A DNA stretch of 64,000 bases, taken from contig NZ_PTJA01000006.1 in assembly GCF_002934545.1 (NCBI RefSeq), positions 62,001 to 126,000 on the forward strand. The letters run 5' to 3'. This DNA is from Lacrimispora xylanisolvens (GTDB lineage Bacteria; Bacillota; Clostridia; Lachnospirales; Lachnospiraceae). A program made the position numbers and the translations under genes. The notes beneath the pieces are model-generated. The model did no database searches, was not told the DNA's origin, and saw only the letters and a program-made list of their open reading frames with translations. Below, one piece after another: positions 40,001 to 49,500 of this stretch (its first letter is position 1; every line of letters starts with the position of its first letter).

Positions 40001-43000
40001 CTGCTACGTTACTTCCTGCCTTTACACCTTTCATTTTTAAATAATTTTTCACCCTGCCTGATTTCTCCCACAAACGTTCATAGCTCATGGTTTTTTCTCC
40101 ACAGGATAAAATAGCCTTATCTTTGTATTTCCCATATGCCTGGATCAGAAGTTGATTTAAACTGACATAAGGAATGTCTTCTTCTGTGGCATTATAAGCA
40201 TGGATCATTTCGATATCCTGATGCAGCAGCCTCTTAAGAAAGCCTCTGTCTGAGATTCCAGAGGAGAATCCGGTGTCTGTACAAAGTCCTGCCAGGTCAT
40301 AATAAAACAAAGAAAACATACGTTCCAGAATGTTACCCTCAAATACCCCTTTTTTGTAGTCCCAGTTTATTACAAGAGAACCTTTTTCCTCATAAGCCTG
40401 ACAATCCAGCTCCACCTGGGAAGTCTGGCTATAACCTCTGACCATACATCCGATTTTATCCAGATTTAATTCAAAAGCATCAGAAAGCAAGGATGTAAAC
40501 ACAACTGGAAAGCTGGCTTCTTTCGTTCCCCTTACCTTTGCAATCTCCCGCATAAATTCGATTCCGTCAAAGGACTTATGCATCAATGCTTCCAGCATGT
40601 TTTTTTGTACGCTGGAGCAAAGATCCAACAGGTTCTCCCTGGACAAATCTATGTCAAGCAGTAAAACAGACGTGAAATCTCCGATTGCATCTATCATTCC
40701 ACGGGTGCTCTTTCGGTTAAATACAGGAACATTCAATGTAAACCGGCTGGAACCGCTGTATAAACCCAATATCTTTGCATACAGGCTCATAATAAGAACA
40801 GAGGGTGTGACAGAATATTTCTTCAATTCCTCTTTTATCTTGTCCCAGCTGGGTTTGTCAATTGTAACGGTCTTTCGCCCAAATCCCTGAGTATTTTCCT
40901 GGGGAATATGATTTACAGCTAATGGAGGCGCTGATGGAAATTGTTCCAGTCTGTCCAGCCAGTACATCCTGTCTTTGTTGTATTGCCTGGAATGTTTTTC
41001 CTCCTGCTTCTCCAGACAGTAAAGGAAAAAACGCGGATCTTCCTGATCGCTCTGATTCTCATGTTGGTAATAGTCTGCAATTCCATCTACGAAAAGCTTC
41101 AGACTCATTCCATCCGCAATCAGCATATCCATCTGAATCAGCAGCCGCGTGTCACCTTCTCTCATCTTTATGGCCTGAATGGTAAAAAGCGTTTCTTTTT
41201 CGGTATCAAATACCTTTCTTTTCTGAAGTTCAAACTCCTGATCCAGTGCATTTGCTTTTTCTTCCTCTGTCATATGGGAGAGATCCATTGTTTTTATGCA
41301 GTACCAGTCCCCCGTTTTATCTGCGTGCATAAACCCCTCTCTGGATATTCGCAGACGAAGGGCAGGCTGACTCCTTATCATGCAGTTTACCGCCTTTTCC
41401 AGCCGGTCAATCTCCCATGAAGTTGATAATTCATACAATACCTTTGTAGCAATTCCCTCTTCACGCCCAATCAGATAAGCTTTCTGAAGTTCTGTTGCCG
41501 GTATGGTATCTGGCAGCTCCCTGATTTTTTTATCTGCTGCATCATTTCTCACCGTGTCCTTTTTCTCTGAAACACAGGTGTTCAAATAGGTAAAATAAGG
41601 TTGCTTTAAGAAATCTTCTACTTCAATCTCTACTCCAAAGGTCTCTTCTATCTCACTTAACAAAGCAATCAGTTTAATGGAATCTCCCCCCAGATCAAAA
41701 AAACTGTTGGTATCTGCTGGTTCCGCATCAAGGATCTGCCTCCACATTCGGGCGAGAGGCTCACTTATAGTGGAACCTTCTTCTCTCTTTCCCCAGATGA
41801 TCTCGTTGTTTTTAAATGTTTTTCTGTAATCATTCAGCAAATGATATCGTTGCACCTTACCACTTGTGGTCTTCGGAATATTGTTAACAGTTAATACAGA
41901 CCGGACAGAGATCTGGAACGTTCTCTGAACCACCTCTTTTATTTTTCTCTCTGTCTCCAGAGCCTTTTCCCCTATCCCCAGATGCTTGACAAAAACAATT
42001 AATTCATTTTCCTCTTCGTCATAAACGGCAGCACAGTCTTTGATTCCACTCTCTGAAAGAACAATATCCAGATCACTGAGATAGCAGTTTTGGCCGTTAA
42101 TAAAAAACATATCTTTTTTTCTTCCGGTAATAAAGAGCCTTCCATTCTTGATAAAGCCCATATCTCCGGTTTTTAAATAGCCGTTTGAAAAACTTTCCTC
42201 ATTGATAAGGGCACTGTCGTAATAACCACAGGTTAAGTTGGGACCATGAATCAATATATCTCCAATCTGACCATCCTCCAGTATCTCTTCATTTTCATCT
42301 GTTATTTTCACATCGATTCCATCCAAGGGTTCTCCCACAGCAACATAACCTTTCTTTTCTGCCGGACTTTTTTTCACCTCAACCAGACGGTCGCCGCAGT
42401 GGGGGATGGTTACACCGATGCATGCCTCCGCCATCCCATATACCGGAAGCATTGCATTGGGATCAAGTCCACAGGCAGCAAACCTCTCGTTAAACCTCTT
42501 TATGGAGTGAATATTAATGGGCTCTGCACCATTTAAAACTGCACGGATGCTGGAAAGATCCAGAGTCCTCAAATGCTTTTCTTTTACCATTTTTACAGAC
42601 CAGTCAAAGGCAAAATTGGGCATACCCATAATTGTAGTCTTATATTCCTTTACTTTTTGATAAAAGTAGGTTGGATTTTTTATGAAATTCATGGGAGAAA
42701 GAATAATTTGATTCATACCTCTGCAGAAAGTCGTTATATGAAATCCTACAAGCCCCATATCATGGGTCAGAGGCATCCAGCTTTCGGAAACATCTTTTTC
42801 TGTCAGATTCAGCCGTCTGCCAATCTGTTCCACATTGTAAATAATATTGCTGTGCTTTAATACCACACCTTTTGGCGAATTGGTGCTTCCCGATGAAAAC
42901 TGGATATATGCCGTATCTTCTCCAGTAATCTGCTCCGGACAAAACAAAAGAATGCTGCTTTCTGCCTGCTTTTTCATTTCCTCATAAATCAGGATATTTC

Positions 43001-43427
43001 CCCGTGCTTTCACATCTTCCCCAAGAGTACACAGCAGTTCTTCTTCCAGAATCAGCCGGGGCCATTCAAGCTTTTCCAGAACAGCTTCCAGCTTTTTATT
43101 AATATTTGCTGTTTTTATTTCTGCTGCAGTTGTTACAGGTACTGCAATAATACCGGTATAAAGGCATGCCCAGAAAGAAATGATAAAGGATTGGGGATCA
43201 CTGATCTGAAACACCAGCTTATCCCCTTTTTTCATTCCCATTTCTAACATAACACACCCCAGCTGTTTTGCTTTCTTTCTGATCTCTTTAAATCTCAGTC
43301 TGGATTCTTCTCCCTTTCTGTCAGCAAAAACAATAAAACCGTCATCCCTGGCTCTTTCCATGTAATCAGGCAATGTGTGAAACGGTGCTTTTATCGTAAT
43401 ACTCTTTCCGCGTAAATGTGATTTCAT
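34029..43427 (-). CDS. NRPS: AL-T-Cy-A(Cys)-T-Cy-A(Cys)-T-R
   Basis: 3132 residues. (1) Acyl/aryl-AMP ligase, FAAL-like, about 15-545 (FSSGSTNSPKG, WMPLTHDMGLVGFH). (2) Carrier, Ser583. (3) Heterocyclisation domain about 640-1070; D767-D772 (DMLIAD) replaces the HHxxxDG of ordinary C domains. (4) A domain about 1090-1580 with code residues D1266 L1267 Y1270 N1307 M1351 S1353 L1377 V1385 W1386 K1571. (5) Carrier, Ser1625. (6) Second Cy about 1690-2120, D1819-D1824. (7) Second A domain, code D2311 L2312 Y2315 N2352 M2394 S2396 L2420 I2428 W2429 K2612. Both codes are close to DLYNLSLIWK, the cysteine code of yersiniabactin and pyochelin synthetases. (8) Carrier, Ser2667. (9) NAD(P)H thioester reductase about 2760-3132 (GGTGYLG). 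AGGGGG precedes ATG 43427. Product: starter acid plus two thiazolines, released as aldehyde or alcohol. The starter is not deducible. Confidence 0.93.
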
Positions 43428-43455
43428 AGATGCTTCCCCCTTTTATTTCAAATTC

Positions 43456-44484
43456 TCATACGTGTTCAGCTATGTAATGCAACAGTTCTTCTGTCTCATT
43501 CCAGCCAAGGCATCCATCGGTAACCGACTTTCCATACACAGTTCCGGAAATCTCCTGCCTTCCTGCTTCAATAAAACTTTCTATCATTACCCCCCTGACT
43601 ATCATCCGAATCTCTTCTGATCTTCTCCGGCTTTCCAGTACATCATAAATAATCATTGGCTCCCTGGAGTAATCCTTTCCTGAGTTCGCATGGTTCACAT
43701 CACAAATGATAAAGGGATTTTTAAGTTTTTGTTCCCTATATCTCTCCCCTATTTTTAACAGCTGCTCGTATTGGTAGTTGGGTACATATTCTCCCATAAT
43801 ATTTTCGTACCCTCTGATAATGGCATGGGCCAGAGGATTTCCAGAACTCTTTACCTCTCTGTCTCTGTATATGAATTTATGTCCATGCTGAGCCGCAAAA
43901 ATCGAATAGAATAAAGTATCTGGATTTCCGTTTGTGGGATTTTTCATACCAACGGGGCAATCCACTCCACTGGAAACAAAGCGGTGCTGCTGATCTTCCA
44001 CAGACCGGGCTCCTATGGCCAGATAGCTTACAATATCCTGAAAATAAGCAAAAGCTTCCGGATAAAGAAGTTCATCAGCCGTTGTCAGACCTGATTCCCC
44101 GGCAACCCTTAAATGAAGATTTCTTGCCGCTCTCAAACCTTTAACAAGATCAGAATGGGTACTGGTCTCGGGATAATGAAGAATTCCTTTATAACCGTAT
44201 CCATTGGTTCTTGGTTTGGCTGTATAGATCCGCGGAATAATAAAAAGCTTTTGATTTAATTTCTGATTGACTTTTGACAAGCGGCTTGCGTAATCACAAA
44301 CGGCATCCTCGTTACTTGCGGAACATGGGCCGACAATAACCAGAAATTTATTGGTCTGATTCTGGATCACTGCAGCTAGTTCCCTGTCTCTTTCCAGCTT
44401 CCTGGCGGCAAGCTTACAAGAAACCGGACATTCCTCTCTTAACTGTTCCGGAGACGGCATATTATGCAGGGGCTTAAAGCTCAT
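43456..44484 (-). CDS. 3-deoxy-7-phosphoheptulonate (DAHP) synthase, type I
   Basis: First enzyme of the shikimate pathway: PEP + erythrose-4-phosphate to DAHP. 342 residues with the metal and substrate ligands of the AroF/G/H class: GPCS, KPRT, GARSVEDQQHR, DVNHANSG, MIESF and VTDGCLGW. The KPRT loop reads KPRTNGYGYKG rather than the enterobacterial KPRTTVGWKG. Start MSFKPLHN at 44484 has AAGGAG; it lies one base after the SagB stop, so it is firmly inside the NRPS operon. An extra copy here suggests that the pathway draws on chorismate/prephenate-derived material, for example an aromatic starter acid or a prephenate-type cofactor. Confidence 0.93.
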   Translation of the reverse strand: MSFKPLHNMPSPEQLREECPVSCKLAARKLERDRELAAVIQNQTNKFLVIVGPCSASNEDAVCDYASRLSKVNQKLNQKLFIIPRIYTAKPRTNGYGYKGILHYPETSTHSDLVKGLRAARNLHLRVAGESGLTTADELLYPEAFAYFQDIVSYLAIGARSVEDQQHRFVSSGVDCPVGMKNPTNGNPDTLFYSIFAAQHGHKFIYRDREVKSSGNPLAHAIIRGYENIMGEYVPNYQYEQLLKIGERYREQKLKNPFIICDVNHANSGKDYSREPMIIYDVLESRRRSEEIRMIVRGVMIESFIEAGRQEISGTVYGKSVTDGCLGWNETEELLHYIAEHV

Positions 44485-44485
44485 A

Positions 44486-45475
44486 TTATTTCTCCTTTGG
44501 CTGCTCACTCTCAGCTTCATCCTTGTAACCGCACTCCATGGAATGCAGAAATAACTGGCTCTTGTTTAAATGAAAACAGGATTCTATTTTCCCATATAAC
44601 ATATCTCCAATGGAACAGGTCCCAATTCCCTCCTCTTCGCTGATCCGGGTAATAAGGCCTGTCATAATCCCGCAATCCAAAATCCCGTAATAGTAACCCA
44701 TACCGCTGTATTTTGGCATGCTGCATCTGGCGTTGTACAGAAAATATATGGTAAATGCTGAGCCCGAAAAAATCTCCTGATTGGTGATAAACTGAGACTT
44801 ATCCGTGATGTTTTCTCCCTTATCAACTAAGGTAATTCCATTTATTACGGGGTTATAATAATATAATCCCTGTTCCACTCCTTCCACTCTGCCGGGTTTT
44901 ACAAGCACATAGACATCAACCGGGTACAACCCGCCCGCACTGGGATAATATCTGGTTCCCTTTCTGTCCTCCCTGTTTTGCAAAGCCCCCAATATCCTTG
45001 AAAAAGAATGATATGTAATGGGTTTCTTTGAAAATTTCCGAACTGTTTCACGGTAAATGATGTCATTGCAATAATAGGAATCCTTTAAAATATAGGTCAA
45101 CCCGTCTTTTACAAGCTCCCGTCCTGACTGCTCCTTTTTAAACTCTTCCAATTCCTCCTTGACAAATCGAATGGTTTCCGGATAATCATTCTCAAACAGC
45201 CTTGTCTGACTATGAAACAGTTCCTTTGGTGTGATTACTGAACATACCAAAATTTTCTTTTTAATAAAATCCTGTATTAAATTTTTCAGCAGACTCTTGT
45301 TGTCTGTCTCAAACCTCTTTTCCAGATCATCGGTTCCAGCTCCATTCTGGGCCATATAATAAAACTCTGGAAAAAACTGAGCCGCCTGTCTGCCGTATCG
45401 AAACCGTTCCACGTAAAGTTCCTCTTCCTTTACATAAAACTGTACTCCAGGAGACCAATAGTAAATCTCATTCAT
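44486..45475 (-). CDS. SagB-type FMN-dependent azoline oxidase (nitroreductase fold)
   Basis: 329 residues. Residues about 120-325 form the SagB/nitroreductase domain, with signature YYPSAGGLYPVDVYVLV (176-192) and a downstream MGYYYGILDCGIMTGLI. SagB-family enzymes oxidise thiazolines and oxazolines to thiazoles and oxazoles in RiPP pathways, and related Ox domains do so in NRPS lines. The N-terminal ~100 residues are a poorly conserved helical domain, as in other SagB proteins. No SagC/D cyclodehydratase or precursor peptide is nearby, so the substrate is probably the Cy-made thiazoline of the adjacent NRPS. Start MNEIYYWSPG at 45475 follows AAAGGGGCGGG. First gene of the operon. Confidence 0.9.
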   Translation of the reverse strand: MNEIYYWSPGVQFYVKEEELYVERFRYGRQAAQFFPEFYYMAQNGAGTDDLEKRFETDNKSLLKNLIQDFIKKKILVCSVITPKELFHSQTRLFENDYPETIRFVKEELEEFKKEQSGRELVKDGLTYILKDSYYCNDIIYRETVRKFSKKPITYHSFSRILGALQNREDRKGTRYYPSAGGLYPVDVYVLVKPGRVEGVEQGLYYYNPVINGITLVDKGENITDKSQFITNQEIFSGSAFTIYFLYNARCSMPKYSGMGYYYGILDCGIMTGLITRISEEEGIGTCSIGDMLYGKIESCFHLNKSQLFLHSMECGYKDEAESEQPKEK

Positions 45476-45634
45476 ATTCCCGCCCCTTTCTCGATCCATT
45501 ATTAGTTAGTTGAAGCAAACTGTTCCATAGTATTTTGAGTGAACATCGGCATTAAACAGCTTTTAACTGACTAAACATTGGATTTATCTAAGAATTTTCA
45601 TAAATATACAGATCTGAGATTATTTATACTACAT

Positions 45635-45663
45635 GTATTAACCTATAGTTTTTCATTTGTCAA
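45635..45663 (-). promoter_or_regulatory. NRPS operon promoter
   Basis: On the minus strand, TTGACA (45658-45663) and TAATAC (45635-45640) with a 17-base spacer. It would give a leader of about 150 bases before the SagB gene. Confidence 0.65.
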
Positions 45664-45791
45664 TCTACTTTTCCTGATTATTTGGTCTTTTAAGCGCAAA
45701 ACCCATACATTGTTCGACCTGTTTATTTTTATTTCGACTTATTTTACCTTTTTTCCCTTTTTTTCTTGGTTTATCTTCTTCATTCTATTCG

Positions 45792-45808
45792 ACAAATCAA
45801 TCATTTGT
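45792..45808. promoter_or_regulatory. Inverted repeat, possible TetR operator
   Basis: ACAAAT-CAATC-ATTTGT. It lies 40 bases upstream of the tetR promoter. The related half-site ATTTGTC occurs again at 45655-45661, overlapping the -35 of the NRPS operon promoter. Confidence 0.4.
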
Positions 45809-45847
45809 TTTCGATTTATTGGGTAATTAATCAGAGTAAATCTGATA

Positions 45848-45876
45848 TTGACGAATTTAAGGCGGCAAGTTAATAT
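45848..45876 (+). promoter_or_regulatory. Promoter of the cluster tetR gene
   Basis: TTGACG (45848-45853) and TAATAT (45871-45876), 17-base spacer, 33 bases before the start codon. Confidence 0.65.
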
Positions 45877-45908
45877 AGAATTACATGCTGGAAAAGGAGG
45901 TAATCATC

Positions 45909-46484
45909 ATGGGACGACCTTACACGGAGGAAGAACGGGAAGAATTAAAGAGAAAAATAAAGAACATCGCTTCTCTCATGTTTATGGAGGAAGGGTTTAA
46001 AAACTGCAAAATACAGGAGATTACCAAAAAGGCCGGGATTTCCATGGGAGGCTTTTATACCTTCTACAAAGACAAAGAGGCTCTTTACGAAGAAATCCTG
46101 CGGGATGAGACCAACAGAATACGGCAGAAAATTCTGACAATCATTGACGAGGAAAATCAGACACCTCAGGGATTTTTTTCGGATCTGGCAAATGTGTTTC
46201 TGGAAAAAACCTCTACAAACAAATTTTACACCAGTGAATATAGCGGTCTTTTAGAATCTATGGTCTGGAACAATGACACATATGCATCACAGGACAATCT
46301 GGACTTTATTAAAAAACTGAAACATATCTGGGCTGGCAAAGGATATTTCCTGAAAGCTTCCGAGGAAGAGATTGCTTCCGCAGTTGCCGCACTGGCTGTA
46401 TTATGCATGCAGAAAGAAATGATTGGCAACGGTTTTTCATTCTGGTATGAAAAAATACAAAAATTAATACTGGAGCTTATTTGA
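45909..46484 (+). CDS. TetR/AcrR-family regulator of the NRPS cluster
   Basis: 191 residues. N-terminal HTH: RKIKNIASLMFMEEGFKNCKIQEITKKAGISMGGFYTFYKDKEALYEEIL. Start MGRPYTEEER at 45909 has AAGGAGG eight bases upstream; the frame extends to 45885 but through that site. It lies between the NRPS operon (divergent) and the exporter fusion (downstream, same strand, 82 bases), the classic place for a pathway-specific repressor that responds to the product. Confidence 0.9.
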   Translation: MGRPYTEEEREELKRKIKNIASLMFMEEGFKNCKIQEITKKAGISMGGFYTFYKDKEALYEEILRDETNRIRQKILTIIDEENQTPQGFFSDLANVFLEKTSTNKFYTSEYSGLLESMVWNNDTYASQDNLDFIKKLKHIWAGKGYFLKASEEEIASAVAALAVLCMQKEMIGNGFSFWYEKIQKLILELI

Positions 46485-46522
46485 TATTTTTTATTAAAGC
46501 TATGAATATTATTTGATATTTT
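46477..46522 (+). repeat. 14-base direct repeat flanking the exporter promoter
   Basis: TTATTTGATATTTT at 46477-46490 and again at 46509-46522, 32 bases apart (three helical turns). The first copy includes the tetR stop codon and the second covers the -35 of the exporter promoter. A regulator site is possible. Confidence 0.6.
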
Positions 46523-46541
46523 CACAGAACAGTGCTATAAT
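46513..46541 (+). promoter_or_regulatory. Promoter of the MFS-phosphotransferase fusion gene
   Basis: TTGATA (46513-46518) and TATAAT (46536-46541), 17-base spacer: near consensus, 25 bases before the start codon. Confidence 0.75.
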
Positions 46542-46566
46542 CCAGAAAAAGGGGGTGGGTGTGATT

Positions 46567-49500
46567 ATGAAGCTATCAAAAAAGATTACCATACTTACGG
46601 GATTACTTCTCTGTATGGGTGCGTCAACTGTCATGCAGACATACTTCAGCAGTGCACTGCCTGCAATCAGCAGACAATTTCAATCCACTGCCTTTTATTC
46701 ATGGGTGCATGTCAGCTATATTCTGGCATCTTCCGCAGTAATCCTGTTATCCAGCAGTCTATGTGAACGATTTGGTAATAAGAATAATTTCATTGCCGGA
46801 TCTCTGCTTTTCGGTATAGGCACTCTCGCCGCCCCTTTCAGCAGTTCCATGCTGCAGCTCATCGCTGCAAGAATCATTATGGGAATCGGTGCGGGAATTG
46901 TGGTGCCGGCTACTTATGGCATAATCGGAGACCAATTTGAAAAAAGCAGCTATGCATCCGTATTTGCTGCATTTGCAGTTGTGCAGATTATTACCAATGG
47001 TCTTGGCAGTCTTGCAGGCGGATATCTTCCGGAACTGGCATCCTGGCAGACTATTTTTGTTATTTTGCTCCCCATTGAAATTATAAGCTTTTTACTTGTG
47101 TTTCGAAACATTTCTGCCAAAGCAGATCCGCTTACTAAATCCCCCTTAAAGCTGCAGCGACACATTTTGATGATTACAGCAATTCTGCTTCTGACCTTAG
47201 GTATTGAATTTGCATACCGCAGCCAGTATTTCCTGCTTCTTGCAGGCATGGCGCTGTTATTTCTTGTTGTAATAAAAGACACACGAAAAGATAATGCCAT
47301 ACTTCCAAAGGAATTTTTAAGTGATTCCCTGCTCCGCAATCTCTGCCTGCAGATTTTTCTTCTGGGAGCATTCTATAACATCTGTCTGGCTTATCTCCCT
47401 GGCATTATGCAGTTTACCCTTCATATGAATCCTGACCGGTCCGGTACTCTTTTAACTGTATTTGTTTTTGCCATGGGAATTGGCAGCGTTGCTGGCGGAG
47501 CGGCAAAGCATAAAGAGCGGGAAATGATTGCTATTGGCTGGATCACCTGCCTTGCAGGAAGTCTTTTGATGAAATCATTTATTGTAATTGCCCTTACAGC
47601 ACTTGGACTTGGTTCCGGTATCCTGATGTCTGCACTTTTAGGATATGCCGCAACCAGGACGGTTCACCATGCTGCAGGAGTTAACAGTATGGCTCATCTC
47701 ATACGCAATTTAGGCGGCAGCCTGGGAGCCATATTATTTCAATTTACACTTCATTTTCCCGAAAATTATTTTATCGAAGGAATCACTATAATTGCCCTGT
47801 CAGGTACTGCATCCATTCTTCTGGCATTTAAATATAAACCCGGCAAGACGTTAAAAAAAGAGGAGGCCTTATCTATGAAATATGTTATGAAATTCAGTGA
47901 AATAAGAAAGGAAGACATCTTAGCTGCTGGCGGTAAAGGTGCGAATCTGGGTGAATTGTTTAACGCCGGTTTTCCAGTTCCGGAAGGGTTTAGCATTACC
48001 AGCCATGCCTTTGATGAGTATATGAAACGCAATGGATTTGTTTCTTCCCCATCAGGTAACAGTCTTACCAGTGAGGAAGTTGCAAAAGGTCAGCTATGGA
48101 AGGAACTGGAGGATGAAATCGCAGACTATTATCATGCTTTGGGGCCCAATTCAAAAGTTGCCGTACGTTCCTCTGCAACAGCGGAGGACCTGCCGGAAGC
48201 AAGCTTTGCCGGACAGCAGGAAACTTATCTTAACATAGAGGGACTGGATCAGCTTTATCTTTCCGTCAGAAAATGTTTTGCATCACTCTTCTCATCACGG
48301 GCGACGGCCTACCGGAAACAGACGAACTTCGATACTGGAAAGATCTCGTTATCAGTAGTGGTTCAGCGCATGGTGAACAGTGAGATATCCGGCGTCCTTT
48401 TTACAATTGACCCCATTAGTAAAAATAAAAGCAGGATGATGCTCAATGCCTCTTGGGGACTGGGTGAATCCATTGTATCGGGGAAAGTGACTCCTGACAT
48501 CTATGTGTACGACAGAAACCACAGGCAGATCGTTGAGAAACGATTAGGTGATAAAAAGATTCTGGTCTGCTACAGTGCGGAAGGGACCGAAGAAAGAGAA
48601 ACCTCCTTACAGCAGCAGAGCGAATTTAGTTTAACGGATAAACAGGCAATTGAAATATTTGAACTGGGAAGAAAAACAGAGCAGCACTTTCAGTGCCCCC
48701 AGGATATGGAATGGGCCATCTCCCAGAACAGATTGTATCTGCTGCAGGCGCGGCCAATCACCACACTGAACGTAAAAAACAGCACCGAAATCCAGCTTAC
48801 AAAATCTCAGCGAGCCGTATTAAACAACTGGATCGAACACTGCCCCAACCCCCTCTACCCCCTTGATGTGAAACCATGCCAGATTGTGGATGAAGCCAAA
48901 AATAAAGTTTTTCATGAGCTGGGCTTATCCGTGGAAAGTGAGCTGACCATGGCTGATAATGGATTACTTTCCCTGTCCGCCGGAAAAATACATATCTCAC
49001 CTAAGGTGTTAAAAATTCCGTTCCTACTGAGCAGTTTTAATGACTATTCCATCAATTCAGCCAAAACAAACGATTCTTTCCATAATATAAGGAAGGAATT
49101 GATCTCGAAAGAGAGAACGGATCTTACTGTATTACCAGCCAATGCTTTGATCCGTCAGATCATGGAACTGATGGAACTGTCTGGGGAGCTTGCTTACACT
49201 CGTTTCCGTTACAACATCTTCCCGTCTGTGGCAGTATCCAAATTAATACAGCATGACCTGAAAAAAATAGATAAAAATATGAACGAATATGATCTGCTGA
49301 GTAATCTTTCTTATAAAACGTGGGATCTAAATCTGAAATTAAAAAAACTATCTGCTTACATTCAAGCCACTCCCGGGCTGGAACAGTTATTTATGGAACT
49401 GGACAGAACAAGTCCACAGGCAATTCAGGATTTTCTGGAACATCAGCCTGATTTTAAAGCAAAGCTGCAAGGTTTCTTAAATGAATTCGGCTGGAAATCA

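Larger units (their letters stand above)
45476..45884. other. Divergent regulatory region of the NRPS cluster
   Basis: About 400 AT-rich bases (very T-rich on the plus strand from 45700 to 45780) with no credible gene. It holds the minus-strand operon promoter with a roughly 150-base leader, the plus-strand tetR promoter and an inverted repeat (ACAAAT...ATTTGT, 45792-45808). No riboswitch, T-box or DtxR/Fur box was recognised. A short open frame at 45578-45826 is a composition artefact. Confidence 0.7.

Noticed and set aside
40941-41420. 159-codon plus-strand open frame inside the NRPS gene
   Set aside because: Shadow of the first Cy domain; composition follows the opposite strand.
44486-45475. 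Plain nitroreductase
   Set aside because: The YPSAGGLYP signature and N-terminal extension fit the SagB group, and the operon context supplies azoline substrates.
45578-45826. 82-codon open frame in the NRPS promoter region
   Set aside because: Phe/Ile-rich translation of an AT-rich tract, no ribosome binding site, and it overlaps two promoters' control sequence.
46950-47339. 129-codon minus-strand frame in the MFS part of the fusion
   Set aside because: Antisense to clear membrane-helix coding; no start signal.
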